The notes beneath the pieces were generated by a model, which saw only the letters and a list, made by a program, of their open reading frames with translations, searched no databases and had not been told where the DNA came from. The position numbers were made by a program, and so were the translations under genes. A stretch of DNA of 64,000 nucleotides, taken from positions 86,398,721-86,462,720 of the forward strand of contig OX235263.1 of NCBI GenBank assembly GCA_944472135.2, read 5' to 3'. Below, in pieces: positions 10,769-21,100 of the stretch; the first letter of the stretch is position 1, and every line of letters begins with the position of its first letter. Source of the DNA: Trichobilharzia regenti (Eukaryota > Platyhelminthes > Trematoda > Strigeidida > Schistosomatidae).

Positions 10769-12650
10769 GATTGTACAGCCTGATAGTAGATTTATTGGAA
10801 AGAATCTCTTCTCAGTTTCTGCAGCTCGATCTCTCATCAGTTGAGAGAAATTATCAGACTAAGGTTCCTTAGATCATGTACTGATGCCCGTCAGTTTGAC
10901 TAATTTCTAGTAAATCTTCACAAGTATACGACGAATTTGTCATCCATTGCATTTCCACAGTATGAGAAAAAAGCTCTCTTACTGTTTTTCTAGGCTTTCT
11001 ATTCCGTCAATCAATATCTCTGACATAGCCATTGATTTACAGTTTGAAGATCTCTATGATACACTGACTCCTTTGATTCCAGCGTTGAGAGAAATGAAAG
11101 TTGATTGTTATAGCATATCGATTGTGTTATTCAAGTCTGAACAAAAAACACTTTAACTTCGGAGCATTTGAGGACTCTGAAGGGACTAGATCTGACACAA
11201 ATGTCCTGAAATCTAATAAAGAATCAGATATAGTTGTAATGGATAAATGTGATTATTAAACAGAAATGCAATCTACTCTGAATGATGAGGATGAATTCAT
11301 AGCGCATGTCTTATGTTGTGATATTAAAAATTGAAGGAAGAAGAAGACGATGACGTCACAGCTCATTTACTAAAACTTCTCGTCATAGACGTTATTCACA
11401 AAGAATAGCTTACTTCTCTGAAATCCAAAAGATCTAACTTTTCAAAACTATATGGATTTTCTAAGATTCATAAAGTTGAAAATCCATTATGTTCAATTCC
11501 ATCTAAAATACCTTTTCTTGATGTTGAACTTACAAGGAGAGCTGACGGAACTTTAAGAAGGTCCATCCGTAGGAAATCCAAATGGAACGGTCAACTGACA
11601 AGCTTCTACAGCTGGGTATTAATCGGTCGAAAAAGAAACCTAATTAGATCTCTTGCCACTCGCGTCCGACGCATCCACAGCTTTGATACCCTGGAAAAAG
11701 AACTACACTTCCTGAAAAAAATCTTCATACAAAACGGTTATCCATCAAGTTTTGGCAGACAAAAACATCAAACAGAAAATCCAAAAGCAAGAGACACCAT
11801 CCTTGCCAAAAAAAGATACTTTATATGAACCTTGACTTCAAAGGTGACCTACTCCGTGATGTCCTTAGAATGAGAGTTTCGACTTCTTTAAGGAAAACTT
11901 TCTTTGGGGCAACATTGACGGTAGTGTTCCTCAGTCGCCCGCTGGTCTGCAGAAGCTCCAAAGGACAAGATCTCTCACCTGACCACTTCTGTGTGCATAT
12001 GCCAGTTCACCTGTTACTATGGAGTCAGCCAGGTAAATTGGTCGTTCGACGCTCATCCTGTCAAAAGGGGTCAAAGAACACTATCCAGCGTGGCTGCAGA
12101 AAGGAAGTATTGGCAGTATAGGGAGTGCAATAATCGAACATCTCGTCACCACTGGTCACTCCATCTAAACAAACACCTCCTGCTTCAAAGTAATCTACAA
12201 AGTGAAGAACAACCTGCCAAAGACATTGCGTTTATGTCTTCTTTGCGTTTCAGAAGCCCTAGCCCTTCAGTTAGACGAACCAGAATTATGCATACAAAAG
12301 AAAATTATTCAACCACTTCTACTATCATGGTAACAACTCCGTTGATTTGACTTAACTTTTTCTTGTATGCTTATTTTTCTAACTACTTAAAAACTCTTAC
12401 GTAATTCTGTATGTTATTTTGTTTCCATCTACACCCTGAGCACAACTCTTTCATCAAACTATTCACGCTATTACGTAACTCTTCCCTAACAATCGTTTGT
12501 GATAACTCATCAATTTTGTTACTACTCTCTTATATCAACAAGCAGGTCTTTTGAACTTACTAATTGTAATTTCGTTTGGCAAATTTGATGTACGCACGCA
12601 CACACACACACACATACAAAACAACGATATATATATTTGCGGTTGTACAG
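10769..12650 (+). pseudogene. Penelope-like element, near full length but with RT palm deleted
   Basis: Plus strand, in order: N-terminal region (INISDIAIDLQFEDLYDTL at 11000-11065; SDIVVMDKCDY near 11225), fingers KLYGFSKIHKVENPL near 11440, then directly IPFLDVELTRRADGTL at 11505-11560, thumb RKRNLIRSLATRVRRI, then a frame-broken endonuclease (FTCYYGVSQ) and tail to 12350, followed by a 3' UTR. Catalytic motifs including YVDD are missing between fingers and thumb. Stops and frameshifts show it is dead. Confidence 0.8.
12598..12642. repeat. (CA)n and (TA)n microsatellite
   Basis: CGCACGCACACACACACACA-type run then TATATATA, inside the PLE end segment; the mirror of 5440-5485. Confidence 0.85.
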
Positions 12651-12710
12651 CTATGAAAATGAATTCGCTGGAGAAAAGAGACCCTTAGCTGAACTACTGG
12701 TCTTCTGTCT

Positions 12711-12930
12711 GTGCGTCGGTGGCACAGTGGTTAGGACTCTCGCTGACCATGCACATGGTCCCGGGTTCGAGCCCTCGCCGACACACACCTGATATCTATG
12801 GTCGGCCTGCGAAATTTGGGCTACCGATATCCAAGCTGAAAATTCCATACTTGTACCAAAAATACAGTGTGGAATCAAGCTGTAATCAAAAATAAAAATA
12901 AAATAAAACAAAAATAAAAAATAAATATTA
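12711..12930 (+). mobile_element. tRNA-headed SINE inserted in a PLE end
   Basis: Head GTGCGTCGGTGGCACAGTGG contains an A box and GGTTCGAGCCC a B box. The head ends can pair (CGTCGG with CCGACACAC-like). The body includes GATATCTATGGTCGGCCTGC and CTGTAATCAAAAATAAAAAT, ending in an A-rich tail. It interrupts the PLE end segment between TCTGTCT and ATTAATG, which are contiguous at 5358-5385. No target duplication is seen. Confidence 0.85.
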
Positions 12931-12944
12931 ATGTTCGAATGAGG

Positions 12945-13547
12945 ACTTCTCATGAATTAAAAAGTTCGGAAATTTGACGATGAACTTGCCTGATCGTGCG
13001 CCCTATATAACTAGCTCCACACGGGCAACTAAACTGGTAAATAAACATGAAGTCGCGAAACAGGGAAGTTTTCTTTATTTCTTGAACTAAGTATTGGTCA
13101 GCTAGTATATTCGCAGCATAGTTTAACTGCATAGAAAATCCATTTGAAGTCCCTTCTCAGACGTTGTAATAAGGTCTCACTACTGATATTATCTGTGAAT
13201 TTTGACCTTAGGAAGACCAACTTTTTGGGGACAGTCGGCAATTTCGACACTTTACTCTCTGACTTCATCTGTTTGTTTATGAATTTAGTTGGATATTCGT
13301 TTCTACTTAGTAGATCGCAAATATTACCGAGTTCATCGTTCAGTGTCTGAATTGAACAGATAACTCTAGCCCCGTAAACGAGACATCTAACCAGATTACG
13401 TTTGTATTGTAGAGTTACGAAGCTCAGGAAGTGTGTATACTGTCCAGTTGAAGTAGGTTTTCTACACAAACGTCTACATATTGTTCCGTCTATTCCTTTA
13501 ATCACTAGGATGTCGACAAAGAGGACAGAGTCATTTTTTCCTTTCAT
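12945..13547 (-). mobile_element. Penelope-like element, RT thumb and start of GIY-YIG endonuclease
   Basis: Frame 13098-13547 equals 59-508 except for single residue changes. Frame 12950-13132 continues with FIYQFSCPCGASYIGRTIRQ, an intact GIY...YIG signature. Endonuclease is truncated at 12950 by the neighbouring PLE end piece. Confidence 0.88.
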
Positions 13548-13691
13548 TGGTGAAGCTTATGCCAGTATGTGATGTATTCAATGTATCCAATATGTCCTTA
13601 GTCTGTCTTTCTTTCCTTATAACTATAAATGTGTCATCGATATAAGGGCAAAGAAATCAACATTACATTCTACATCTTTAATATATAAGAT

Positions 13692-14055
13692 AGTTGGAGG
13701 CAGTCGACCGGAAGCCTTGCCTGACCTAGGTTTCGTGCTAGTTGGCACTCACTAGTCAGCAAGGCGTGTCTGCAACCTTCAAGGAACTCATGTCTTTTCT
13801 GAGTTCCTCCAAGGTTGCAGACACGCCTTGTTGACCAGTGAGTGCCAACTAGCACGAAACCTAGGTCGGCAAAGCTTCGTGTGGCCGATTGCCTCCAACC
13901 ACCTATGATCATCAAATCAGTGTGCACCGTGATGGCGAGCTACATAGAATGATGGCCACATTGCAAACCTGACTAACAGAATTCAGTCTGCACCAGAGAA
14001 AGGACTAGACACATCGCATTAGCTACTAGTGTCCAATCCAACCATCTTTAAGAAG
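13692..14055. repeat. SINE-derived hairpin plus SINE tail, duplicate copy
   Basis: Duplicate of 653-1015: arms about 13692-13790 and 13800-13907. Confidence 0.8.
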
Positions 14056-14119
14056 ACCATTATATTGTTTGATATAAGAAAAATAAATGTGCAATGTGGT
14101 AGAGTGCAATTCCATTATA

Positions 14120-14895
14120 GGTAAATTTTGTTTTGATAAAGTCTCACAGTATTATACAGTAATGTTTACTGATGACGTTTCGAGCACAATTTATTGCTCA
14201 TAATCATATCAAGGTAACCACACGACTTCCTAACTTCATTTATATAGTTCCATTGTTTTTCACTTGATTTGATGATGGTTAGTAGTATTTTCCATATTTC
14301 CAGTATGAGTGATGAGTCATTCCTATTGCATGTGCTGGGTGTAGACTCAATGAACAAGGATTCAGTAATCAACCTCTCTCTCTCTCTCTCTCCACTCACC
14401 TATATTACTTCTTGGAGTTTTAATCCATTCCCACCCTATTGTGTGGTTGTGTGTTAATGCATGCATGGAGTGCAATGCGGTGCTGAGCTTTTTTCTAAAT
14501 TACTTATCTTCTCGGGGTCAACCATTCTTCCCTTAGCTAAATTCTTATGTTCCGACAATCTGACTACCTCCAACCTGCTAGTTTGACCTATGTGATTGAC
14601 TTGACTCACAGTCATTACTGGGTATTTTGTAAATTATATAATTTTGTCTAATTGGGTCGACTGGATCTTTTAACCTACAGAGCTTGTCCAGCCTGAGTGA
14701 GTTTGTATGTTTGAATGCCACCCTAATTCTTGCTCTATTTAGAATCTTATGTGGGGTTTCAGGTGTCCCCTCCTCATATGGTATAGCTGTAGATGAATTA
14801 TATTCTCTTTTATTTATTATTATTACTAGTTTTACAATTATTTTTCTTTTGGCCGTTGGCGATCTTCCTAATGAATTTTAGGGGATAGTTGTTTA
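14120..14895 (-). mobile_element. Penelope-like element, endonuclease tail and 3' end
   Basis: Counterpart of 1085-1852, with a longer CT run (14373-14394) and IESTPSTCNRNDSS in frame 14166-14399. Confidence 0.7.
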
Positions 14896-15560
14896 ATGAA
14901 TGAGTTGTGCTCAAAGGGTGTACATGGAAACAAAATAATATACAGAATTACACAAGGGTTTTAAGTTAGAAAAATAAGCATACAAACAGAAGTAAGGTCA
15001 AATCAAACAAACAAAGAAAAGTTAGGTCAAATCAAAGGAGTAGTTACCATGCGAGTAGAAGTGGTTGGATAATTTTCTTTTGTATGCATAGTTCTGGTTC
15101 CTCCAACTGGATGGCTAGGGCTTCTGCGATGCAAAGAAGACATAAGCATACAAGAAAAAGTTAAGTCAAATCAACGGAGTTGTTACCATGATAGTAGAAG
15201 TGGTTGAATAATTTTCTTTTGTATGCATAATTCTGGTTCGTCTAACTGAAGGGCTAGGGCTTCTGAAACGCAAAGAAGACATAAACGCAATGTCTTTGGC
15301 AGGTTGTTCTTCACTTTGTAGATTACTTTGAAGCAGGAGGTGTTTGTTTAGATGGAATGATCAGTGCTAACCAGGTGTTCAGTTATCGCATTTCCTATTG
15401 CACCATGCTATTGCATTTTCGTAACCATTATGGATAGTGTTCTTTAACCCTTTTTGACAGGATGAGCGTCGAATGACCGATGTACCTGGCTGGCTTCATA
15501 GCAACTGGTGAACTGGCATATGCACACAGAAGTGGTCAGGTGAGAGATCTTGTCCTTTGA
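14896..15560 (-). mobile_element. Penelope-like element 3' end with internal tandem duplication
   Basis: Reverse of 11990-12480. The segment holding AATTTTCTTTTGTATGCATA occurs twice (about 15000-15130 and 15145-15265), so a roughly 130-base unit is tandemly duplicated. Endonuclease remnants follow to 15560. Confidence 0.7.
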
Positions 15561-15734
15561 GCTTCTGCTTATGAGTGAGCGACTGGAGTACACGGAACAC
15601 CTCCAATTTTGGTTTGGCGAAGTCCCGAATAAAGCTATATACAGCTTAATACTAGCTCATTTCGTCAATACTAGCTGGACATCAAATCGACTCCAACAAG
15701 GCTTTTCAAGTTACTTGTCGCATGGTTTACGAAT

Positions 15735-16275
15735 ACACTTTCAAATACTGCAGATGCAAACGTAATTCATCTGAACAAGCCAAAATCTGTGTGTGCTTTC
15801 AAAAGAAATTTGTACAGCCTCTTTTATTGCCACGGCGAACTTCATAATATCTATTAATTTTCAAAAAAATGATTTTTCCCCTCCCCTTATAACTTCTTTT
15901 TGACTTTGTTATTTTTGCAATTTTTACAATTCTAGCTAATTCTCTTAACTCTTCTGAGTCATCATTGCTAGTTTACAAATTTCTTGATTATACAATAACT
16001 TGTTGCCAACTCTTAAAGATCATCTTATCTCAAATTCCGTAATTACTTTTCACCCCTCCTTTAAAACTTAGATATCTTGTTAGTAACATCTATTGGATAA
16101 TTGTTATAATGACTTTTAACCTTTTAATTTCACTCCCCCACACCTAAGAGTGACTAATTAAAATAACCACCTGATTGGTAAAACTTTTGGTGTAAAAAAC
16201 TATGTATCAGTGTAGAGCCGATAATGAGGAACTAATTGAAAAAGAATGCATATTTCTTTACTCAATCTGCTGTTT
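15735..16275 (+). mobile_element. Penelope-like element endonuclease C-terminus and 3' UTR
   Basis: Plus strand 15740-15840 encodes remnants matching the NLCVQKKFVQP end of the endonuclease seen at 59085-59200. The following 3' UTR (TGATTGGTAAAACTTTT, GAGGAACTAATTGAAAAAGA) matches 59700-59830. Coding part is broken. Confidence 0.65.
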
Positions 16276-16489
16276 TTTCTATATTTCTAATGGTGATATT
16301 CCTTCCACTGGTTAAGCAAAGCCTAAGCAATTATACTGTCTTACATATGTATTTCTAACCCGCCTTTTATAACTTTTCGGCATATCTGAATTCAATCTTC
16401 GTATGACTAATGACTTTAAACCGTTGTATTACGTAATCTCAGTATTCGTTTTTCAAGCTTTGACCAATTATTACTTGATTGCATGTATA

Positions 16490-16870
16490 ATTGGTGGATG
16501 GCGACTGGCAGTGGAATCTAGGATAAAGCGTATTTCGTCCTATTTGGGGCTCATCATCTGGATGTACGTGCATTCCCCAGTGAGTGATGATGTTCCCACC
16601 GAGGCTCGAACCCAGTTCCCATAGTTTCCAACGCCAAAGAGTTATCCACTAGACGACTTGGGCGACTAGAGCCACCTCTTGTGCAACGGGTCATATTAAT
16701 TTTAATTGAATTTTAGATTTTCCCGTCGACTGATTGCAATTAGTCCAATTCAATTCTAATTAAATGCCCAGACACCATTGAAGCATTTGCATAAGAAGCC
16801 GACATGTCAACCTGAGACCAAGCATTTCGGTCCAATCAATCGACGGGAAAAGCTAAAATTCAATTAAAAT
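16490..16870 (-). mobile_element. Sm-alpha-like retroposon with hammerhead motif
   Basis: Reverse of the element at 41453-41793: 5' segment with TTTTCCCGTCGATTGATTGG, tRNA-like part with a GGTTCGAGCC B box, then GAGCCCCAAATAGGACGAAA. Additional inverted 20-base ends (GAATTTTAGATTTTCCCGTC and its complement near 16845). Confidence 0.8.
16505..16578 (-). ncRNA. Hammerhead ribozyme motif in Sm-alpha-like element
   Basis: On the minus strand: GTACATCCAG, AUGAUGA (canonical CUGAUGA with one change), stem II GCCCC/GGAC-type, GAAA, and a short stem III AUA/UAU before a C at the expected cleavage position. The CUGA change may reduce or abolish activity. Confidence 0.65.
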
Positions 16871-17079
16871 GATTGTATATGTGTTTGCATAAATACGTGG
16901 CCATTATTATTATTTTTTCTCTGTAACTAATTACACAGTTCGCCCCTATTCTATCATTCCTATCATTACCTTTGGTTCTGGATGAGACATAGGTCTTCCA
17001 CAGAACATCTCGATTTCTTTGATTTGACACTGGGTAGAAACTGATACCATGCGTCTAGTTCTTCGTTTGATGCAGACTG

Positions 17080-17335
17080 AATTTTACCAGTCACCATCCA
17101 AGATGATTTATCATCAAAGTATCCATTACAGTCCTATAGAAGGTCAATGACGAGCTTGAATACTCACTGGCGACATGCCTGATTGACTTCAGCAGTTAGG
17201 GACGTGGGCTCGAATCTCAGAAAGTACATCAGTTCCTTTAAGAATGCCTTGCTAATGAGTGCCGGAGAGTATGAAGCTTAGGTCCAGGACTACCTGCTGA
17301 TTGCTCCTATTGATCTAAGAACAAATAAATTTCAC
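17080..17335 (+). mobile_element. Hammerhead-related SINE (CCTAGG family), decayed
   Basis: B box GGCTCGAATCTCAG, then CATCAGTTCCTTTAAGAATG and CTAATGAGTGCC, GAAGCTTAGGTCC, parallel to 44260-44425. Confidence 0.6.
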
Positions 17336-17339
17336 CTCA

Positions 17340-17575
17340 TTCTCTGGCGTCAGTTTCACAAGTCTTTACGATTACCTTTAAGCTTTCGTTCTCTGCTAAT
17401 ATGATCTCCTCTATGCCACTCTTGGACACCCAACTAATCCCTAGTTTCTCATTCGGGTTTCACTTGAGGTTCTGCCCTGTTTATCTTGTCACTCGGTAGT
17501 CTCACCGGAATATGTCCAGACTGTCTTCATTTTCTTGTGCATATCTGTTGGGCGAAAGGTCCTTGTAGTCACTAT
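17340..17575 (-). mobile_element. SR2/RTE LINE 3' fragment
   Basis: Reverse-strand matches to the RTE end: CTCTTGGACACCCAACTAAT, TTCACTTGAGG and TGCATATCTGTTGGGCGAA correspond to positions in 4565-4745. No open frame left. Confidence 0.55.
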
Positions 17576-17579
17576 AATT

Positions 17580-18028
17580 GATTGAAAATATAATATATAT
17601 ATATTTGAATAAACAATACGAAATTGCCTATTTTTTCCAATCTAAGTTTATTCGAGACTTGTAAGTTAGATGATTAACGAAATCCTCTCCATTCTCATTG
17701 ATGTCCTACATTAGTGTTATTGTTGTAAAGGATAGTCACCTAAATTCTTCAATCGAATTTACATGGTCATACAATGACCTTTAAATATCTATCGACAGTT
17801 ATATCTTGATTTCTATTGGCTTATATTTTATAATGCATAAAATGTCGGTTTCTTATTGGCTACTTGAAAGGATAGAATTTATTATTCGATTGGTTAATCT
17901 CTGTTATTCGTGAAATTTTTTTTTCTAAGCTAAATTACTTCTGTAAGATGATTGTTATCATATTAGTGTGTATTTCTTCGAAGAAAATCCTCGAAAAACC
18001 GTAAGACAACTGGAAAATCCTCACTGAG
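17580..18028. other. Upstream of nAChR-like exon 1; no clear promoter
   Basis: AT-rich, includes a TA run near 17592-17602. No confident TATA or trans-splice acceptor chosen; an untranslated first exon could lie here or further upstream. Confidence 0.4.
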
Positions 18029-18104
18029 ATGTTATTACACATATTCATCACCACTATTCTGGTGATGTCATGGATGAAAGAAAGTTTAACTGATCAACTG
18101 ACAA
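18029..18104 (+). CDS. nAChR-like gene exon 1: start codon and signal peptide
   Basis: Encodes 25 residues beginning MLLHIFITTILVMSW, a hydrophobic stretch fitting a secretory signal peptide, then a short polar tail. An in-frame TAA at 18002-18004 lies upstream and the ATG is the first Met after it. A strong donor (A|GTAAGT) follows at 18105. The exon ends with one base of a split codon, exactly the phase needed by the exon at 23476, which starts with two bases of a codon (giving Thr). No homology is expected from a signal peptide, so the assignment rests on hydrophobicity, donor quality, phase and position. A more distant or alternative first exon is possible. Confidence 0.7.
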
Positions 18105-21100
18105 GTAAGTAAATGGGAATTATTTGAATAACTTTTACTTTTCATTTTTATAGTTGTTATTAACATTTTTGTATTCATTCTAAACTTTCATCACAGATTG
18201 ATGGTGAGATTGTCTGTGATAACTTTGGAATGGATGTCGACTATTCATACAGTGATGGAAAACTTAGAGTTTTCAGTTAAAATCTGGAAAACAGCAGCTC
18301 TTCGGATTACTAGGCTAATGCCCTACCAGATTGACTATCACTATAACTATTGATTATTCTCTTAGATTCAGAATGGAGTATAGGGCTCGAGCGACACATC
18401 CCCATCCCATCCAGTTGTCTGAAGCTTTTTGTAGTTACCTCCAACATCGCCTGTAAGCTGTCATCTCCTCAATGCCACCCTCAAATCCATATCCAAGTGG
18501 TCGTTTCCTACTTGGTTTTCACTCTAGGGCCTGTCTTGCGTGTGCTGCCACTCAATGGCCTCCTCAGTGTTAGTCCAATCTATCTCAATTTTATTCCGCA
18601 TTTTGGCTGAACTATGGGTTCTTGGTCGATTTATTGCCACCCAGAATTCCATGTTGCATATCCTTTCAAATTATCGAATCTTCATTATGGAGTGAATGCA
18701 GGTGTTGTGATAAACGTTGGTATTAGCCTTTTCATCAAATGTTTTCAGTGACGCTCCAAGTCTCTGTACCATACAAAAGGGCTGAATATTATTCATTTTA
18801 CTTAGGGCAGATTTCAGACTGACTTCGGACTACTGAAGTCTGTCTTGCTTTTCCTACCATGACTAGCTTTAGTTGAAACGATGTTACCTGCGTTGTAAGT
18901 GAAAGAAACGACTTTCTTCGAATTTGCTCCTTTTATAATGATTGGTACTCATTGTTAGTCATCTTCATCATCTCTGTTTTGTTTGCATTCACTTTAATAA
19001 GTTTCTTCATTGCTTTTTTCTGCCAACCTGATGGTTTTCGACTTCAGATCTTCAAGTTTATGTGGCAGTAGGCACAAATAGTCCATTGAGCTACTTGAAT
19101 CATTTCAACTTGAAGTAGACTGACACTGATTGCTTACTTGGGAATAACCACTGTCAACTGTCTACTTCCTATTGTTGGTGTTGACTGAATTCTATCAATA
19201 AATCAATATCTCCATTAAAGTTTTCGAGGTTAATCTTGAATCCAAATGTCTCAATACTGACGTATGTGTCTGCATAGCTGGGTGATGCAAATCTGAGTTT
19301 CTGATGAAATATGACTTCTGGTGAAATTTCAGATGAGGACTCGCTGAGGACTGCGAGTAAGTTCAAAACCAAAATGCAGGGCTTCTAACAGACTGCCTTT
19401 AACGACACAAAATAAATTCAAAGTGTATTAGATTTAGAAATAAATCTCTACTGTTCTGGATCAACAAGCTGACCGAATTTCCTTACCGTTTTATTGAAAA
19501 ATCATAACAAATAGGGTTGACCAAGGTTTGATTGAAAATAATTACTCATCCAAGTGACACTATCTGGCTAAATGAGAGAAGTAAAAATTCACATACTAGT
19601 GAATTTCAACCTACTGAATGAATCCTGATGTATTCATCTGAAAACCTGGCAATTCTGAAATTGAGGCTGTACACGATTATCGGTGCTGATAAGTCTCAAA
19701 CTATAATGAAACCAGTACGCAACGGTTTATATCAACTCTCTAGTTGATGCCTGCTAGTAATGAAGACTCAAATACCAAAAGCATTAATCGATACTCGTTA
19801 CAAGGCTACCTAATGTCTTCTCGATGTTACACGACAGTCAAACATCTGTTCACTGTGTACTGTGACGATGACTCATATGGTTTGGTGACCGAATAGTAAT
19901 CATGATTAATAAGATCTAATCAGCCCTATAGACTAGTCGCATGATATATTTTACTCTATAGTGACTAATCAATATAACGTAATCCCCCTCGGGGTCATGA
20001 GTGCCTGCTGCTGAAGAGCCTGCGGCTAGAACGAAACAATTGTCTACTATTCCCTGGCTTTCAGTGGTTGTCCAACTGATGCTAGCTTGTGATTTAAGTA
20101 GAAATTATCTTCATAAATTGACAGTTTCAAATAATTTTATCTGTAGATGAATCCGATAGGGAAATTCAAAAAACTCCATTCTGCTAAAAGAACTTAATGC
20201 TATATTTTACCCCCTTCCCTGTAGTTCTGTAGTATTGAACAAGTAACTGAAATCTCACAAATAAGTAGAGCTTAATGCCTTCTTTTACACCTAGCCATCA
20301 TCTGGATATTCTGATAATCCAAATAAACTGGAATTCTGATACTTCAAGAATATTAGATATACAAAACCGTTTTATTGTTTTTTTTTGCAGTCGTAAAAGA
20401 AATATTTATCTAGAAAATCTAAATTTCATTTTATTTTTCCCAAACTATAAAGAAGATAAGTCGGATTATTAGTGTATTTTGTGTTACAGGCTTTTTCATC
20501 TCACCCTCAAGGTCACTCACTGTTCAATACGTAAATTTAAAACAAATACAGTTCAAGGCGTACAATGTTTCATAATAGGAATAATAATAATAATAATTTG
20601 TTTCTACTTCTTATGAACTCTGAAAATTAGAATGTGTGAAAATAATGATTGACTATAATTAATAAATGTTTTGCACCTTTTCGAAATATGTTTGTTATTT
20701 TTAACATTATTTATTTGTACTTCTAGCATTGCTTATATTGTTGACTTATATTAAGTGAAACTGATCGACTTTTTGTTTATTTAAATTATTTTGTATTTCC
20801 CGTTGATTAACTTTTATTGAACCCAAATCCTCGGTTTCTCTAGACAGGTTGACGCTTCATTTGGATGCTTTGACATTGTCTGAAGGTTAATATGATGTTA
20901 TTTGTTTGATGATAGTTAGCAGTAGAATTTAGGAGACACGTATACTACTATTTAGGATTTGTAGGCTGGATGTATCTCCATTCCAAAGGGTCACTGGTGT
21001 TCTCATTGACATTCAAACCTATTACTCATCGTGTCAAACGATAAAGCGACGTGCATTGTAAATATGAGTGTGTTCAGTAACATCTAACAGGGGGATTTAA

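Larger units (their letters stand above)
13040..14895. repeat. 1.85 kb direct repeat, copy 2
   Basis: Near-identical to 1-1852. Flanks differ: after 14895 comes a minus-strand PLE 3' end, while after 1852 the PLE RT continues. Confidence 0.93.

Noticed and set aside
12711..12800. Possible functional tRNA gene (A and B boxes, acceptor-like pairing)
   Set aside because: The same head occurs at least seven times with the same long 3' body and A-rich tail, which marks a SINE family.
20275..20472. Extra coding exon after the T-run/GCAG acceptor near 20380
   Set aside because: No matching donor or receptor homology, and exon 1 and exon 2 already join in phase.
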